From: Nautilus pompilius
Lineage: Eukaryota; Mollusca; Cephalopoda; Nautilida; Nautilidae
Reading direction: 5' to 3'
Length of the DNA: 64,000 nt
NCBI GenBank assembly: GCA_018389105.1
Contig: JACATO010000065.1
Coordinates: 62,001 to 126,000 of the forward strand
In this document: piece after piece, positions 45,416-57,349 of the stretch
Layout: each line of letters opens with the position of its first letter
Position numbering within the stretch: position 1 is the stretch's first letter
Position numbers and translations under genes: made by a program
The notes under the pieces: generated by a model
What the model was told of the DNA's origin: nothing
Databases searched by the model: none
The model's input: only the letters and a program-made list of their open reading frames with translations

Positions 45416-46269
45416 TGGGATGGCTCCGATAAAAAGTAGGCAGCGACATCGCCGTCTGTAGGGGCGATAATCGGCGCGAATTCGGAGCGACACGCGCGGT
45501 CTCCAGAGCCGTCGGTGCGTGGCTTCCGAGCCGGCATTGGTGAGCCGACTGGTCGCACACCAGATAAAGGGTGCACCTACCGTTATCGGTAATTGGCCTG
45601 ATCGGCCATTATGCCACTTAAATCGGACGATTATCGGACTTCATGACGACGGATGGAAAACTTCTATTTTCTTTTTAAAGCAAAAAGAACTGGAACTCCG
45701 ATCGACGCCCCCCTCCTCTCCGTGCTTTCATAAGACCCCCATAACCCTATCAAGGAAACAATTTACCTGGATTAGCGCATAACCAGGAGCATCGGTCGAG
45801 CTTCCAGGTCCGAGGGGGTTAGTGGTAAAAAAGTATCCATAGGAATTCATTCAATCACCCTCACCGATATCCGATACATTTTAGCGTGTATTTACACCGT
45901 CGGAACACCATTTCCTTGCACATAACTAAGTGAAGACCAAAACATAGAAAAAGTGGAGCTGGGCTAAAAACACAACTAAAAATTCAAAACGTGTGAGAAT
46001 CTTAAGTATGTAGTAGAAATTGAAATCTTCAAACCAACAAACATGGATAAAAAATTCAACATATTTATGAAACTCCAAATACTTGTCCAAATTAAAATTA
46101 AAATTTATTTTTTGAAATCAAAGTGTAAACCAACCAAGAGAGCCATTTCCGAATCATCCAGATGAACAGGTGATTCTATGGAGCCACTGTATTGACAGTA
46201 ATACTGGTCTGCAAACAAATATCCCAAATTTAAAACAATTATGAAAGTCTGTCAAAAGTATAACTTAGT
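45416..46269. other. Unassigned spacer, AT-rich to the right
   Basis: No recognisable gene. It may include the 3' untranslated and terminal part of the adjacent hAT element, but no terminal inverted repeat was identified. Confidence 0.45.
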
Positions 46270-48095
46270 ATTTAAAGTCAAAATCTCTTAAATTATAAAG
46301 CAGAAACATCGACATCTCACCACTGATCGTATATTTGACCACCGGTGCTATGAAGTCATTCACTATCTATGGAAGATGGAGATGTACATTGCATCCCAGT
46401 GCCAATTATTTCAGCTTTTTTGAAGTAAAGAATATTTCCTTTCCGCCATAACAAAGGCTTTCAAGACCAGGAAAAAGAGGCTTCGATCTCTTTTTCTATA
46501 ACGGCAGTTTGTGTTTTGTTTATTTTATTATTTACTGTAGAAGAACTGGTAGATTGTTTTTTGTCGTGTTTCTGCTTCCTCATAGCAGTTCCAAAGTCTG
46601 GGAACTGTCACTATTGATTCACCAGCTGAAGTTTGTGGCATGCCTGGATCATCAAAGACTTGCATCCGGTGTCTTTGATTACATTTTTTTCCTGGGGCTT
46701 CGTTTTCAATTTTTTAAGTTTCTTCTATCAATCAATGTCTTATTATATTTATATTCATATCCTTAATTTAGAACGTCGGTTTGAAGCAAAGGTCTAAGCA
46801 TGTAAATATACCAGGTTCCTTTTATGGAAACTTCTTTGCGCAATTGGTTTTAGCTAATCCGCAGTTGTCAAAATTCCTCCGAAGGCAGTATTATTGACAG
46901 CTTTGTTCAGGAAGATTTCCAGCTAAAATTGACAGAATTATAATGGAATTTGTAGATTCTTCCGATTGGCAAGTTTTATGATTTCTTCAAAGGGCAGCCC
47001 GGCTCTCTTGATATAGAATTAGGTTTGGAATATCATAGCCATGCCGCACGGGCCGCGATTGGCTGTTTTTGTTCGGTGTTGTGTTCTAGCGCGAAGCATG
47101 AACTGTTCCAGTGGGTGGACACGTCCTGCACAATCCTGTGATTCTTGGATCTTCATTTATTCTTGAATGTCACTTACCTTTTGTGAGACAGCAGTAGTAG
47201 AGTGAGAGAAATGGCCAAGTAGCTTTCCGTTAATACGAAAAATAACCCTTTCCCGCTTATTTGCTAAATATGGCATCGTTAATGCACAACTGTAGAGTAT
47301 GATAAGACAAGGTAGCAACATCAATCCGGTTTTTAGAAGTCCAGCAACCTTATTAGCAGCAGTATCCCACAGGAACTAATAAACTTTATTCAGTGGTATT
47401 TCAACTTCCTCCAAACCAGCAAAAATTTTGCTCACTTATTTGGTCAGCTGTAGTTGATTATAGAAATGTAACTACATTTAGAGTGAATCGGTGCCTTTAA
47501 AATCAGGTTAGCCACTGACCTGCCATGCTAAGAAATGGTGTTCCAGCAAGGATGGAGTACTAGTTGTCTGGATATCTGTTGTCAGCGTTGTGCCCGTCGT
47601 GCAGTCTTGTAATATCTTTTGTTTTTATACACATCTCGTATTACTGCTGGACTAAAAAATGTTACGACATTTAATATTATAGTTAAGAAACAAGTGAATG
47701 AATAGCTGTTTAAATTCAGTGTCTGGCGAGTAAAGTTGTAAGTCAGCAGTAATCTTCTCTCATATTCTTTGGTGTGTATGGCTGTGGCTATAAAAATTCT
47801 AATCTGCCAAAACCTTTAGATGCCCATAGCAATTTTTCTAGTAAAGCTGGCCTTGGTTTGTCACGATTTCGTTTCGCAGCAGCAGCAGCAGGTTCAGGGG
47901 GTCTTTTCTTTCTGAATTGTATTCATTGGCATGTTTCAGCTTTAAATGGTTTATCACATTGGAAGTGATAGATGTCTTTGCAGTTTTTCTCCCATTGAGA
48001 GATTCCTCGATTGCAAAGCTTGCATCGAGCTTAGACGGAATCTTTCTGAACCATTAAATAATTCCAATCGGAGTTTTTGAGGACATCTCTCTGTC
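46270..48095 (-). pseudogene. hAT transposase remnant with BED zinc finger (ZBED1/4-like)
   Basis: Read on the minus strand from about 48090. A BED-finger start DWNYLMVQKDSV is followed by ARCKLCNRGIS (Cys-x2-Cys at about 48010-48030) and, after a frameshift, TSNVINHLKLKHANEY (His-x4-His, about 47920-47975). Then LTTDIQTTSTP (about 47570) matches the first catalytic Asp block, and DTAANKVAGLLKTG (about 47345) the second block. LGHFSHSTTAVSQK lies near 47200. The C-terminal TSPSSIDSE plus STGGQIYDQW (about 46310-46375) matches the hATC dimerisation segment. Order and spacing are those of a complete hAT transposase, but stops and frameshifts are everywhere. The family gave rise to several ZBED host genes; this copy is dead. 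Confidence 0.8.
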
Positions 48096-49671
48096 TTCGA
48101 AATACCTTTGCCTAGATACTTACCTGGAACTGGGCAGTGTGTCAGTGGTCAGCCTGCTACATTCCTCAGCTAAAAGTGTCAGGCCCAATATAGATCTTAT
48201 ACTAATGACCAACCTTCAATATAAGTTTGATGATGTCCCTGATTAATTAAGAATTATAATGTTACTAACGAAGGCTGTGCTGAGGTTATCAACTCCAGTT
48301 GATCCACATGGCTTTTATCACGGTGCCACCTCCTCTCGCACTGCACACCCATAAGACAGACAGGAGGGCTCTTATAATGGCAGCTTGCTTCTTCAGCGTG
48401 TTGATATTTTGAAAGAAAACTATTTGATTAGAACAGACAACTCAATATTAATTACTAAGAATAAATAATTAAGCCCCTCCAAAAGTAGAGAGGTTTTCTA
48501 TATCATAAATAACAGGACAAATCTCTTCTTGCAAAATATATTGCAAGTTTTCAAAGTTTGCGTGAACCAAACAACTTTTCATGATGTTTTTTTTTATTAC
48601 TCTTTTATTATCATTAGTAATTGAGTTTTTATGGTGAAGACCTCGAGCAACAGAATAGAACCTGGTGACTTTATTCTCCTGCTTGTGATGGTACCCTGCG
48701 TACAGAAATACATTTCTGGCTTCTCTGTAGAAGCGACTAAAAGGTCTGTTGTGTTTTTTACTGATCGGCTGTTTGTTGATCGGTCCATCGCTACACTCTA
48801 GCTATGGGCCCGTAGATAGCATCTGGGATCGAAATGAACAAAGGAATCCTGTCCAAGGCTTTGCAAAGAAGAAGCCAGAAAATGCCAAAGATTTGAACTT
48901 GGTGTTATCTGAGGGGAATGAAAAGTAGGCGAAGCGGAGGTTACATTTGCCGGGGAAGCTGGGAAAGGAGAGAAACAGGTTATCAGAAGTTAGACGTCCT
49001 GCAAAGTCTTGTGGGCCTTTTTTTTTTTTTTATTGTGAAACAACAGATTGGGGGGCGGAAGCTGTAACAACGGCAGTTGGAAGAAGGTAAAGAAGACGTC
49101 AACCATGGTGATGGTGTGTGTGTGTGTGTGTTGGCGGAGAGACAAGGCGATGGTCTATGAAGAGAGAAATCCGAGAACAAAGCCCTGGAACTTACCAAAA
49201 AAATCACTCTAAACTCAAACCCTTATTTCAGGTCGGGTCCCGCAGCTAAGCAGTCAGGCCTACCGGACGACTTCATTCAATCAACGCCTAGGTCCCTACT
49301 TTTGCTCTTCTTTTCTGTTTGCACGGTTTCCTTCTTTGAACGAACCTGTTCTTTGGTAAATTACGGTGGAGAGGCGAAGTGGACCGGGGGGGTTCTAGCC
49401 GCATCCGCCAGAGGGACTGATAGCCCACGTCCTCGCGGAGCTGGGGGCTGTATGTTTCTCGCTCAGGTAGAACGGTTAAAACTTTGTGGAAGCGACGAAC
49501 AGAACTAACGTTTGGGTTACGTGTTCGCTGGCCCTTAATGGAACCCGCGACACCAAGATATATATATATTTATTTATGAAGCTTGCGGGATGATTTATAT
49601 TCGAAACTTATTATCTAACAAAAAACATTTCTGAAAATTGGTAAATGACTAACTTCTATTCTTTTTTGCAG
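48096..49671. other. Unassigned spacer
   Basis: No recognisable gene. Includes a GT run at about 49112-49131 and a T-run at about 49018-49031. Confidence 0.5.
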
Positions 49672-49732
49672 ATACTGAAAAACTCGTCTATTTTCTTCCG
49701 AAGTTTTGCATTCATAAACTCTATCTGGCTCT
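49672..49732 (+). CDS. Possible small internal exon
   Basis: The pyrimidine tract CTATTCTTTTTTGCAG (to 49671) is a good acceptor, and GTAAGTG starts at 49733, a strong donor. The 61-base interval has two open frames: one starts ILKNSSIFFRSF, the other TEKLVYFLPKFC. It is not recognised as any protein. The frame is undecided, and chance AT-rich splice-like pairs occur in spacers. Confidence 0.2.
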
Positions 49733-50779
49733 GTAAGTGTATACACTGTATACAAAAGCAAGTGCCCCTTTCGAGAAAATATGACGTTATGCTTTTCAGA
49801 TCTAACCATTCAGCAAGAATACATGACCTCAGCTTTATTAGATTCTGATTGCAGGTCGGCACTTATTCATCGCAGGTGTCGGGCCGCCTCACATCTCGTC
49901 TGTCTGCTGGTTAGCGCCAGGACGTTACACATAAATCAAGGTCCTCTCTTAGTTATTCATCTGCTTATTTTTAAGGGGCACGACCCGATGACTTCTATGT
50001 CAAGTTGGATTAATACCTTTGCAATACACTTTATGCATGAACGTTGCCATATCGCCCGGCCGGGGATTGATCAAAGAGTGAAACTATTTTGAAAAGAGAA
50101 GGAAGTAAAGTTACATTTAATACTCTAAAAGCTACGACTTCAAAAGATTTATCCTTTTTTAAAAGCGTAATTTTGTAACGGAAATCGGCTGGCTTTCTTA
50201 ATGAAGACGTTCCCTTCTTTTTAGTAGTTTGGCAAACACCATATTTATTATTATTATTAAAGGTTTTCTCTTACTATGAGACAAGTACCTGCTACAGTGG
50301 TCAAAGGAAAGAAGCACAATGTGAAGTAGGCAAACAAAGGGGATCGACAAGGGCCAGGTACACAACTGGCGGGAGGAAGTCACGTGTTTACTGTTAATAT
50401 AACTCCGAGAGAGCCGAAGACTCATCCCGACCACGTCATCTAAAGACGTATTCAGTCGATGGGATGGAAGGTTTTCTCATTTTTTCTGTTTTCGACGCTA
50501 CTTAAGGAGAGAGAGAAATAAATATTATTACAGTACGTTGGTTCTAGATTATTTAGGTTCGGTGGTGGGGCTCAGCTGAAGAGAGCAGTGAGAAATAAGA
50601 CCACAGATCTGAGCGGAACAGCTGTAGAATAAACATCGGTGGTGTGGGGAGAAGCGAAATGTTGCGGCTGGGATCTATCTGCCTTATCTCCTAAATCCCG
50701 CTATCACTTTGGGAAGAGGAATCTGCAGAAACGGGAGGAAATTTTTTTTTTGTTTTAGTCGAAATCCAGTTTCTTCCTG
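49733..50779. other. Unassigned spacer
   Basis: Nothing recognised. The frame 49781-50092 has no motif. Confidence 0.5.
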
Positions 50780-51040
50780 TTAAGGGCTCAAACAGCGGTC
50801 CACTGGTATGGTTGATGGCTGGGGTTCGAACCCCGCTCCTCCTTTTCCCTCGCCAGCCGACCGTGCGAGTTTTCTCCGGGTACTCCGGTTTCCTCTAAAA
50901 TCAAAGAGTTCTAGTAGGGATTTCCTGGGTAGATGTGCTGGATGTTCCCCAGATAGCTGTTGCTTGGCTGGCACTTCGACCACCGCTCAAGAGCCCCTAA
51001 CTTGGCTTGAGCATCGAGGCTAGCGCTTCCCTTCTCCATT
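50780..51040 (+). mobile_element. tRNA-related SINE-like sequence
   Basis: A box-A-like CGGTCCACTGGTATGG (50796-50811) is followed closely by a perfect box-B-like GGTTCGAACCCC (50823-50834), the internal RNA polymerase III promoter of tRNA-derived SINEs. The A-to-B spacing is shorter than in a tRNA, so it has a deletion or is diverged. Downstream are TTCTCCGGGTACTCCGGTTT and CCTCTAAAATC. The same module appears at 40890-40965 (minus) and 55088-55125. Opposite-strand frames here are shadows. Confidence 0.55.
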
Positions 51041-52336
51041 CCACTCCTTCTGGCTTCCTGCCGTGAAATCACCTCACAGTCGGGGTCGGGACAGGAATCC
51101 GCCATACTAGTGAAGTTCCTGTGGGTTTTATGGATTTCGAGATGTGATTTGACACAACTTTTCAAAATAACTAGGGATTTCGAAAGCGCAGACAGACAAT
51201 CGCAGTACATTCCAGCTACATGAAGTAACGCCTGATAGTGGACATAAGTACAAACAAGCTAAAGTGTCGACAAGGCTTTATATTGGAGGGGAAAAGTTTG
51301 AGGGTTAGAATTTTAAATGAACGAAATAAAATACCGGTATGTAGTTACTGGTAAAGTGTGTGTAAGTAAATCAATTTTAAAATATTAAATTAATGGGGAT
51401 TTCTTTAGCGACCTTCGATTCCCGCTGAAAGTAAACAAAGCCGACTAATAATATTTTCGGTCGTTCAGTAAATTGTAAAAAAATGAAACCCCGTGTTAGT
51501 GAATTGATGCTAGCCTCCTCTCGGTATCTTAGTGTCCTCACCATAAAAATGGTATTCACGCCTCCACCGTTTGTTCAAGATATGAACGACCCAGCACTAT
51601 AATTAGTTCTATAGTTTTATCAGCTTTGCAAGCAGATGAATCACATGGTCCTTTGCGAGCAAGTATTGCCAATAATAAACGGAAGATTCTTTTACGAAAA
51701 CACCGCCGCAAACTTGCAGCTGAAGAGAAAATGGTATTTCCATGACGGCCGAAAACACCATCTACACGATGTCAGGCGCGTGACCTTGCATGATGAACTC
51801 GGTCTCCGTTGGTTACCTGACCTAGACAAGTCCCCGGTCACGTTTCGTGTGTCTGCGAACTACCCGATGTTACTTCATGGTGCTCACATTTTATACCCAT
51901 GAGCAAGAACCACACACACTCGGCTCCTCAACTCGAAAGGTGAAGTCGTTTCATTTCAAAAAGAAGAATATACCATCAAAGCTTGTTTTTAATGTTTTCT
52001 ACGTTAGATCTTCGGTAATCTACCCTCTGGTCAGTCTTAATACTTTTGATGAATGTTCTCTATAACGTTACATTTGGGATTTTCGCTACGAAATAATAAA
52101 TAAAGTGTAACAGGAAACCAATCAAATTTTCTTTACATATATAAAACTGAAAAAATATATAAAGTTAAGTATTTGATGTCAGCACTTTTTCTTATTTTTT
52201 AAAAAAGTATCTTCTAACTTTCTTACTTACATTATATTTTTAAAACATGAGAAATTGTTATTTAAAACTGTTTTCCTTTTTACCAAAATCTTTAAAGATG
52301 TAGTGCTGTTTTTGAAATTTGTGTGCGCGTATATGT

Positions 52337-52338
<2 letters not shown>
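51041..52338. other. Unassigned spacer
   Basis: No recognisable gene. The frames 51636-51902 and 51847-52065 have no motif. Confidence 0.5.
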
Positions 52339-52384
<46 letters not shown>

Positions 52385-52473
52385 TGATGATTGATGATGA
52401 GAAAGAGAGTGGGAGAGAGAGAGAGACATGATGATGATGATGATGAGCGAGAGAGAGAGAGAGGAGAGAGAGA
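52339..52473. repeat. GA microsatellite with GATGAT interruptions
   Basis: GA repeats broken by TGATGATTGATGATGA and CATGATGATGATGATGA. Compare the CAT-interrupted CT tracts at 26.3 and 36.3 kb. Confidence 0.95.
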
Positions 52474-52529
52474 TTGTGTGTATATAATTATTTTCTTATT
52501 GCTAAAGAAATCAGAACACATTGTTGTAA

Positions 52530-53270
52530 CTAGAGCACTAGAGCATCAGCTGTAGCAGATTTTAAGTGGTATACAACAAGGTTAGGTTTACAGCCCTGTA
52601 TTGTTTTTGATATTTAAATGATACCGACAACGTAGCAACCGTTACTATTAAAACACGTGCAGATAAGACTTAAGTATATGCCAACGTTAGTACTGAAAAT
52701 AATTTTAAAAATAGTAATTTCAAATACCCTCGAATAATTTATTAGACTGGTCATTTAAGTGAAAAGAAATTGAATTTAATTTATGTAAAATTGTCTTAAT
52801 ATGGAATAAGGACATTTATAATAATCATCTTATTGGCGACATTAAACGTAGTTTCAAAAAAGCATCTAGGAATTTTGCTAAATAAAATGTCAAATGTGAA
52901 GAACGGGATATTTTAGCTGCAAACAAAACAAGTTTAGGAGCAATTAACCGGAGTATCAAGCATAAAAGTAAAATAGGTTAAGTATTTAAGTATTCTTGTA
53001 TAAATCCTTGGTGTGTCCACATTCTGAATATGCTGTGTAGGCGTGTAGCCAGCCCATAATGATATACCGATTTATTATAGAGCTCAACGTCAATGTACCG
53101 GAATGTTTCCAGGTCTTTTGGCATAAGTTGAGGATTGAAATATATTTAATCCGCCAAGAATGAATTATACACGTCTACAATGGAGTCAAACAAAGGCTTT
53201 AGAATAATTAGCGATCTTGAGCTTGTGGACAGAAAGAAAGGTATTCCGTTATCCACGGTTACTAGGGGTC
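52530..53270 (+). pseudogene. Non-LTR (LINE) reverse transcriptase, 5'-truncated and decayed
   Basis: Plus-strand translation over frameshifts and stops shows SGIQQG then SPVLFLIF (52565-52615), corresponding to the SG(V/I)PQGS..GP.LF block. ADKT..VYANVSTEN follows (about 52655-52690), where the FADD active-site region should be. Further on, SLGAINRSIKHKSKIG (52930-52978) is the characteristic 'LG.I.R..K..SK' thumb segment, and YRAQRQCTGMFPGL (about 53080-53120) matches the 'E.VQRRATKMVPGL' segment. It is a clear C-terminal RT piece of a non-LTR retrotransposon (clade not decided), 5'-truncated beside a GA array. The active-site region is damaged. Confidence 0.8.
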
Positions 53271-53799
53271 ATAAATGCAAATAAGGTAAGCTTCCGGCAC
53301 GGTTAAGTAAGAAGAAATGTTTATCTTAGTAAGAGAATTACTAATGAGCAGAATAGATTACGGGCGCGTGAAGTATTTAATTAAACATTGTACGAATGCT
53401 ATTGTTGGCTATTTGTTCCGCCGCCCGCCTCGAGGCCCCGTGAGGCCATTAAACTAAATCAAACAGACATCCCACAGACATCATGCCAGATATTTAGTTC
53501 TGTGTGACAAAAGCGATATAACATCTTCGTCGAGTGGAAACTTGCAGTTGCGTTTCACTGTAAGCACGGGAAATAGAGTGGCCAGAAGGGGCGTAGAAAG
53601 AAAGGGATAATTTTTAATTGTCACGCACGGCCACCAAATATATATACAGACAGAGTAGCCCGCCATTTAGTGATGGTTTTCTTCCGCACCGCATAACGCA
53701 ATACACGGTAATTATCTACTATTTCCCTTCCCGAACGACTTGATGCTGTCTGTACTTTCGAAAGCAGCAGCAGCCTGTGTTGTGGATCGACGGACCCCC
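53271..53799. other. Unassigned spacer
   Basis: Possibly the LINE 3' end, but no poly-A tail was located. No gene. Confidence 0.45.
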
Positions 53800-53932
53800 T
53801 CTCTCTTCTCTCCTCCTCTTCTCCATCAATCTCTTCTCTCTTTCTCTCTCTCCTCTCTTCCTCTCTCCTCTCCTCTCTCTCTCTCTCTTTCTCCATCTCT
53901 CTCTCTCCACCTCTTCTCTCATCTCTCTCTCT

Positions 53933-53992
<60 letters not shown>
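53800..53992. repeat. CT microsatellite array
   Basis: CT dinucleotides with TCC/TTC variants. The open frames on both strands are low-complexity artefacts. It faces the GA array at 54697. Confidence 0.95.
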
Positions 53993-53994
<2 letters not shown>

Positions 53995-54696
53995 CCAAGG
54001 GCTGTATTCGCTCTGCATTTGTTAAAAAATAATAAATCGAATTCACTTCACTATAAATAGATTCTCTGTCCTATTTTTTTTTAATGTTGCCCCTGGCTTG
54101 TTTGATCTGCTTCTCGGACCTTGGGATACATTCGGACATCTGCGAGACTCAGATAAACTATTTAATCACATGATAAGCGCATAACCGGAAGCTGTATGCT
54201 CAACTACATGCGAGAGGTAGAGCATGCCATAAAGAAGATGATCACGGGGGCTAGTGGACTTCAAAAGGGTCCAAAATGGATGGGCAATGGGTGGAAACAG
54301 CTGTCAGCATTGCCAGTAATAAACCACAATGCGAAGGATAAATGCTTTCGCATCCTTCTCTCTGCAACACTGTAAAATGATGTTCTAAAGGTTAGGGTTG
54401 GGGTCCCCCTCACTCGCGCAGTAACCGCATATAATAATTATTGCCTATAAGCAGCAGATTTCGGCAGTACCCCGTTATTGGAAACCGCTATCAGCCGGTA
54501 AGCCAAGAAGACCGATTTCCACAATTAGCGCTGCGATTTAATAAAGAAATGTCTTGTTTTGCTTCGGTGGATTCCACTGTCGGTTCAAGGCCTACTTTGG
54601 CAGAGGGTCGATAGGACAGTTAGAATTTAGCTACCAGGAAATGAAATGGGTTTGTTTAACGGAGTCTCTCATTTCTATTCCACTGTTTCAGTAAGA
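53993..54696. other. Unassigned spacer between CT and GA arrays
   Basis: About 700 bases with no recognisable gene. Confidence 0.5.
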
Positions 54697-54746
54697 AGCA
54701 GAGAGAGAGACGAGAGACGGAGAGAGAAGATGAGGAGAGAGGAGAT

Positions 54747-54780
<34 letters not shown>

Positions 54781-55030
54781 CGAGAGAGGAGAGAGAGAGC
54801 GAGAGATGGAGAGATGGAGAGATGGAGAGATGGAGAGAGCTAGAGGCGATGAAGAGCGAGAGAGAGAGGAGAGAGAGCTGATGAGATTCGATGAGATGAA
54901 CGAGAGAGGAGAGAGAGCGAGAGATATGACGTCACTACACAGAGAGAGAGATGACGTCACTACACAGAGAGAGAGAGAGATGACGTCAGTACTAGAGAGA
55001 GAGATGGAGAGATGGAGAGAGAGAGAGAGC
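54697..55030. repeat. GA array containing CRE palindromes
   Basis: GA/GGA/GATGGA microsatellite. At 54927-54934, 54952-54959 and 54981-54988 it holds three perfect TGACGTCA palindromes, two followed by CTACACAGAGAG and one by GTACTAGAGAG. Before them are four GGAGAGAT units (about 54805-54835). Confidence 0.93.
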
Positions 55031-55087
55031 GTTCATGAAACTAATGACAGATGTAAACTAAGATGTAACATATAGATTTTAAATGAG

Positions 55088-55125
55088 AGTAAAACCCGGG
55101 TATTCCGGTTTCCTACCGCATCTAA
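55088..55125 (+). mobile_element. SINE 3'-module fragment
   Basis: CCCGGGTATTCCGGTTTCCT followed by ACCGCATCTAAAG matches the module at 50866-50900. No box A or B is visible before it, only the GA array. Confidence 0.4.
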
Positions 55126-55561
55126 AGATTAACTTCCTACCAAGGACTCTCGCTAGGTTAGTCGGATCGGTCAAACACCCAGACACCTTGGCGCCGGGGT
55201 TTTAGCTTGTCACCCCTCAACTTCTTTCCGTCCAGATAAATGGTCCGGTGTAAAGCACAGCAACAATAAGTGGAAAAGCTCCGCCAGACAGAAGGGTTAA
55301 AAAAACAAGAAGTTGTCCTGTCAATTCGTCATCTTCTCTGGCCGGAATTCCTCTGCACGTTGCCGGTTACCCACGTCCACCAGTACCGAGAGTCTTAATT
55401 ACTAGTTGAGATTCAAGCAGAAGTTTTATTAGTATATTTGCCGGTGGGTAGACGAAATCTCCAGTACGACGGAGACAACCGCGCTACAAGAGTCGTACGT
55501 AAACGAACCCTACTTACAGGCGCGGCCGGAAGGAAGTCTTAGATGACGGCACCGCCTGATG
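55126..55561. other. Unassigned spacer
   Basis: No gene seen. CpG content rises to the right. Confidence 0.5.
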
Positions 55562-55735
55562 AGGTCGAATTTAAACCCTCCCCCGACCAATTTGCATGAA
55601 TGACGCTTCGTTGGCGTTGTCGGAGCTCGCGCGCGCCGCCTCGTGGTTTTCCGCGTAATCAACGGGGAGATGACCAGAGCTTGGGAAATGTGACAACCTG
55701 GAAATCTGAGAGGCGAGCACGTGTTTTCCTAAAAG
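55562..55735 (+). repeat. Dispersed repeat, copy 2
   Basis: Direct relative of 21386-21545, 34 kb away, sharing GTCGAATTTAAACCC, the ATTTGCAT octamer, GTGGTTTTCCGCGTAATCAA, GAAATGTGACAAC and GTGTTTTCCTAAAA. CpG-rich; an open frame at 55600-55827 overlaps it. Confidence 0.75.
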
Positions 55736-57349
55736 ACACACCCCTCCCCACCCCTGTCAAGTCACGACGGCTCAGCTGGAAGAAAAGCCGACGCTCGGAA
55801 GGGGGTAGTTCATTAACTCAGCGGTAGGTTTTACGGGCGGAAAGCGATCTACTCAATAAACGTAAATCTAAGGGGACCATTTCTGCGTGAAAGCCGTTGT
55901 TTTTCTTTTCTGAAAATGAGAAAACAATTTTTATTATAGAATAAACAATGAAATTAGGTTTAAGTCTATGGTTGGGGCGCGACACACTCGCCCTCCGACC
56001 CTAATCGTCCTTCTATGATACGAGGACTAGATTACGTGTGGCTGAGCGCAGCCTAAGGGCGCTAATCACGTACAGGCCGCTAAACAGCGGAAATACGAGT
56101 CGCGGGCGTCGTGTACCCACGGGGGGGGGGGTGCACCGGTACGGAGATTGTGTGGCTAAGGGCAATAACAGCGGTGGAGACTAGAGAAGAATAAAGAGAG
56201 AGAGGAACACGATCCAGGTGATTACGGTCCAGAAGTCGAGCTTCTCCGGTTTGTTTAAATTATATAACTTCGCTTGATTAGCAGAGTGATGAACTGAATT
56301 TAAAGGTTTGACAAGCTTACGTCAATCTGCCGTGAAGCTGAAATTCCGCCAGGGGTCGTGTCACGAACCCATCACGTGTTGTGTCTGTCATACATGTGCA
56401 AGAAGAAAATCTCGATCTGTTAAGTTTGCAGTCATGTTGGAGCGTGTGGCATCAACCGAAAGCAACCAGATTTAAAGAGAAAGCTGATAAAATTGTCCAG
56501 TGCGATGATAGCTTCAGATAACAGCCACTGGTTAACACCACAGAGAGGCGAAGTCGCTGGTGACACGTTGTTTAGAAATCGATAAGGCAAAAGATACAAC
56601 CAACCAAGAGTGCTGGCCCCTGCCCTGAATTCTCGTGGACGGAACGTTGTTGGGACCACACTTCAGTCTGGATTCCATATTTTTCTGGGGTCCAGTGCTT
56701 TACCTCGGTTTCTTGACGGATCTTGCTTTTTTCTGGATCGTCTAAGGATCCTCGAAAGCTCTTCTGAGAGTTCAGCGACTGTCCAACGCTTCGACTACAC
56801 GCAAGATGATGAAGATGGCGGTGAGGAGGAGAGACAGACTCCTCTCACCTTCCCTCCTGATGCTTTACGCTGGTTCATTTCTAGAGTTTCTTGATCTTCC
56901 TGCCTTATAGGTCGGCGCTGAAGTAATTTAATTAAGTTCCTACTGGAGAGTAAAACCACAAATTAACTCGCTTACACATCCCCCGATTCTAAATTCTCCC
57001 CAAAATCGGCGTCAGTCGCTCCGATCTTTTGAACAACAAGTTCAATTCTCTCCCCACCCCCCCGCCGACCCCTGTTTACTTTTATCGGACTCTAAAAAAT
57101 TGTTAGTTCAGCTCATAGGTGAGCTTCTCTCCTGCAACTGTGTAAATGATTACTACTTTCAATCTGAAGTGACAGAGTTTATCCACACTCTCAGATCGAT
57201 GTGCGTTTTCTTGCAGAAATTGGAAAAGACGGGGAGAGCAGCAGATGATCCCTCGCCGAAACTTTATATTTATTGTGATTACGTTTCACATTTCTCTTCT
57301 GATTTATTACGATCATTATAAACGAATCTGGCTTTAAAAAAGATGGGCT
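55736..57349. other. Unassigned spacer
   Basis: No recognisable gene. Includes a G run at about 56121-56131. The plus frame 56610-56894 (94 residues, acidic patch DDEDGGEEERQT) has no recognisable domain and lies opposite a minus frame. Confidence 0.45.

Noticed and set aside
45142-45576. 144-codon minus frame with a polyglutamine run
   Set aside because: Composed of trinucleotide and CA repeats joined by unrecognised sequence; no conserved domain and no supporting splice or promoter signals.
50823-50834. A functional tRNA gene
   Set aside because: The box B is perfect, but the A-to-B spacing is too short and no cloverleaf or acceptor stem can be drawn; the SINE module downstream explains it better.
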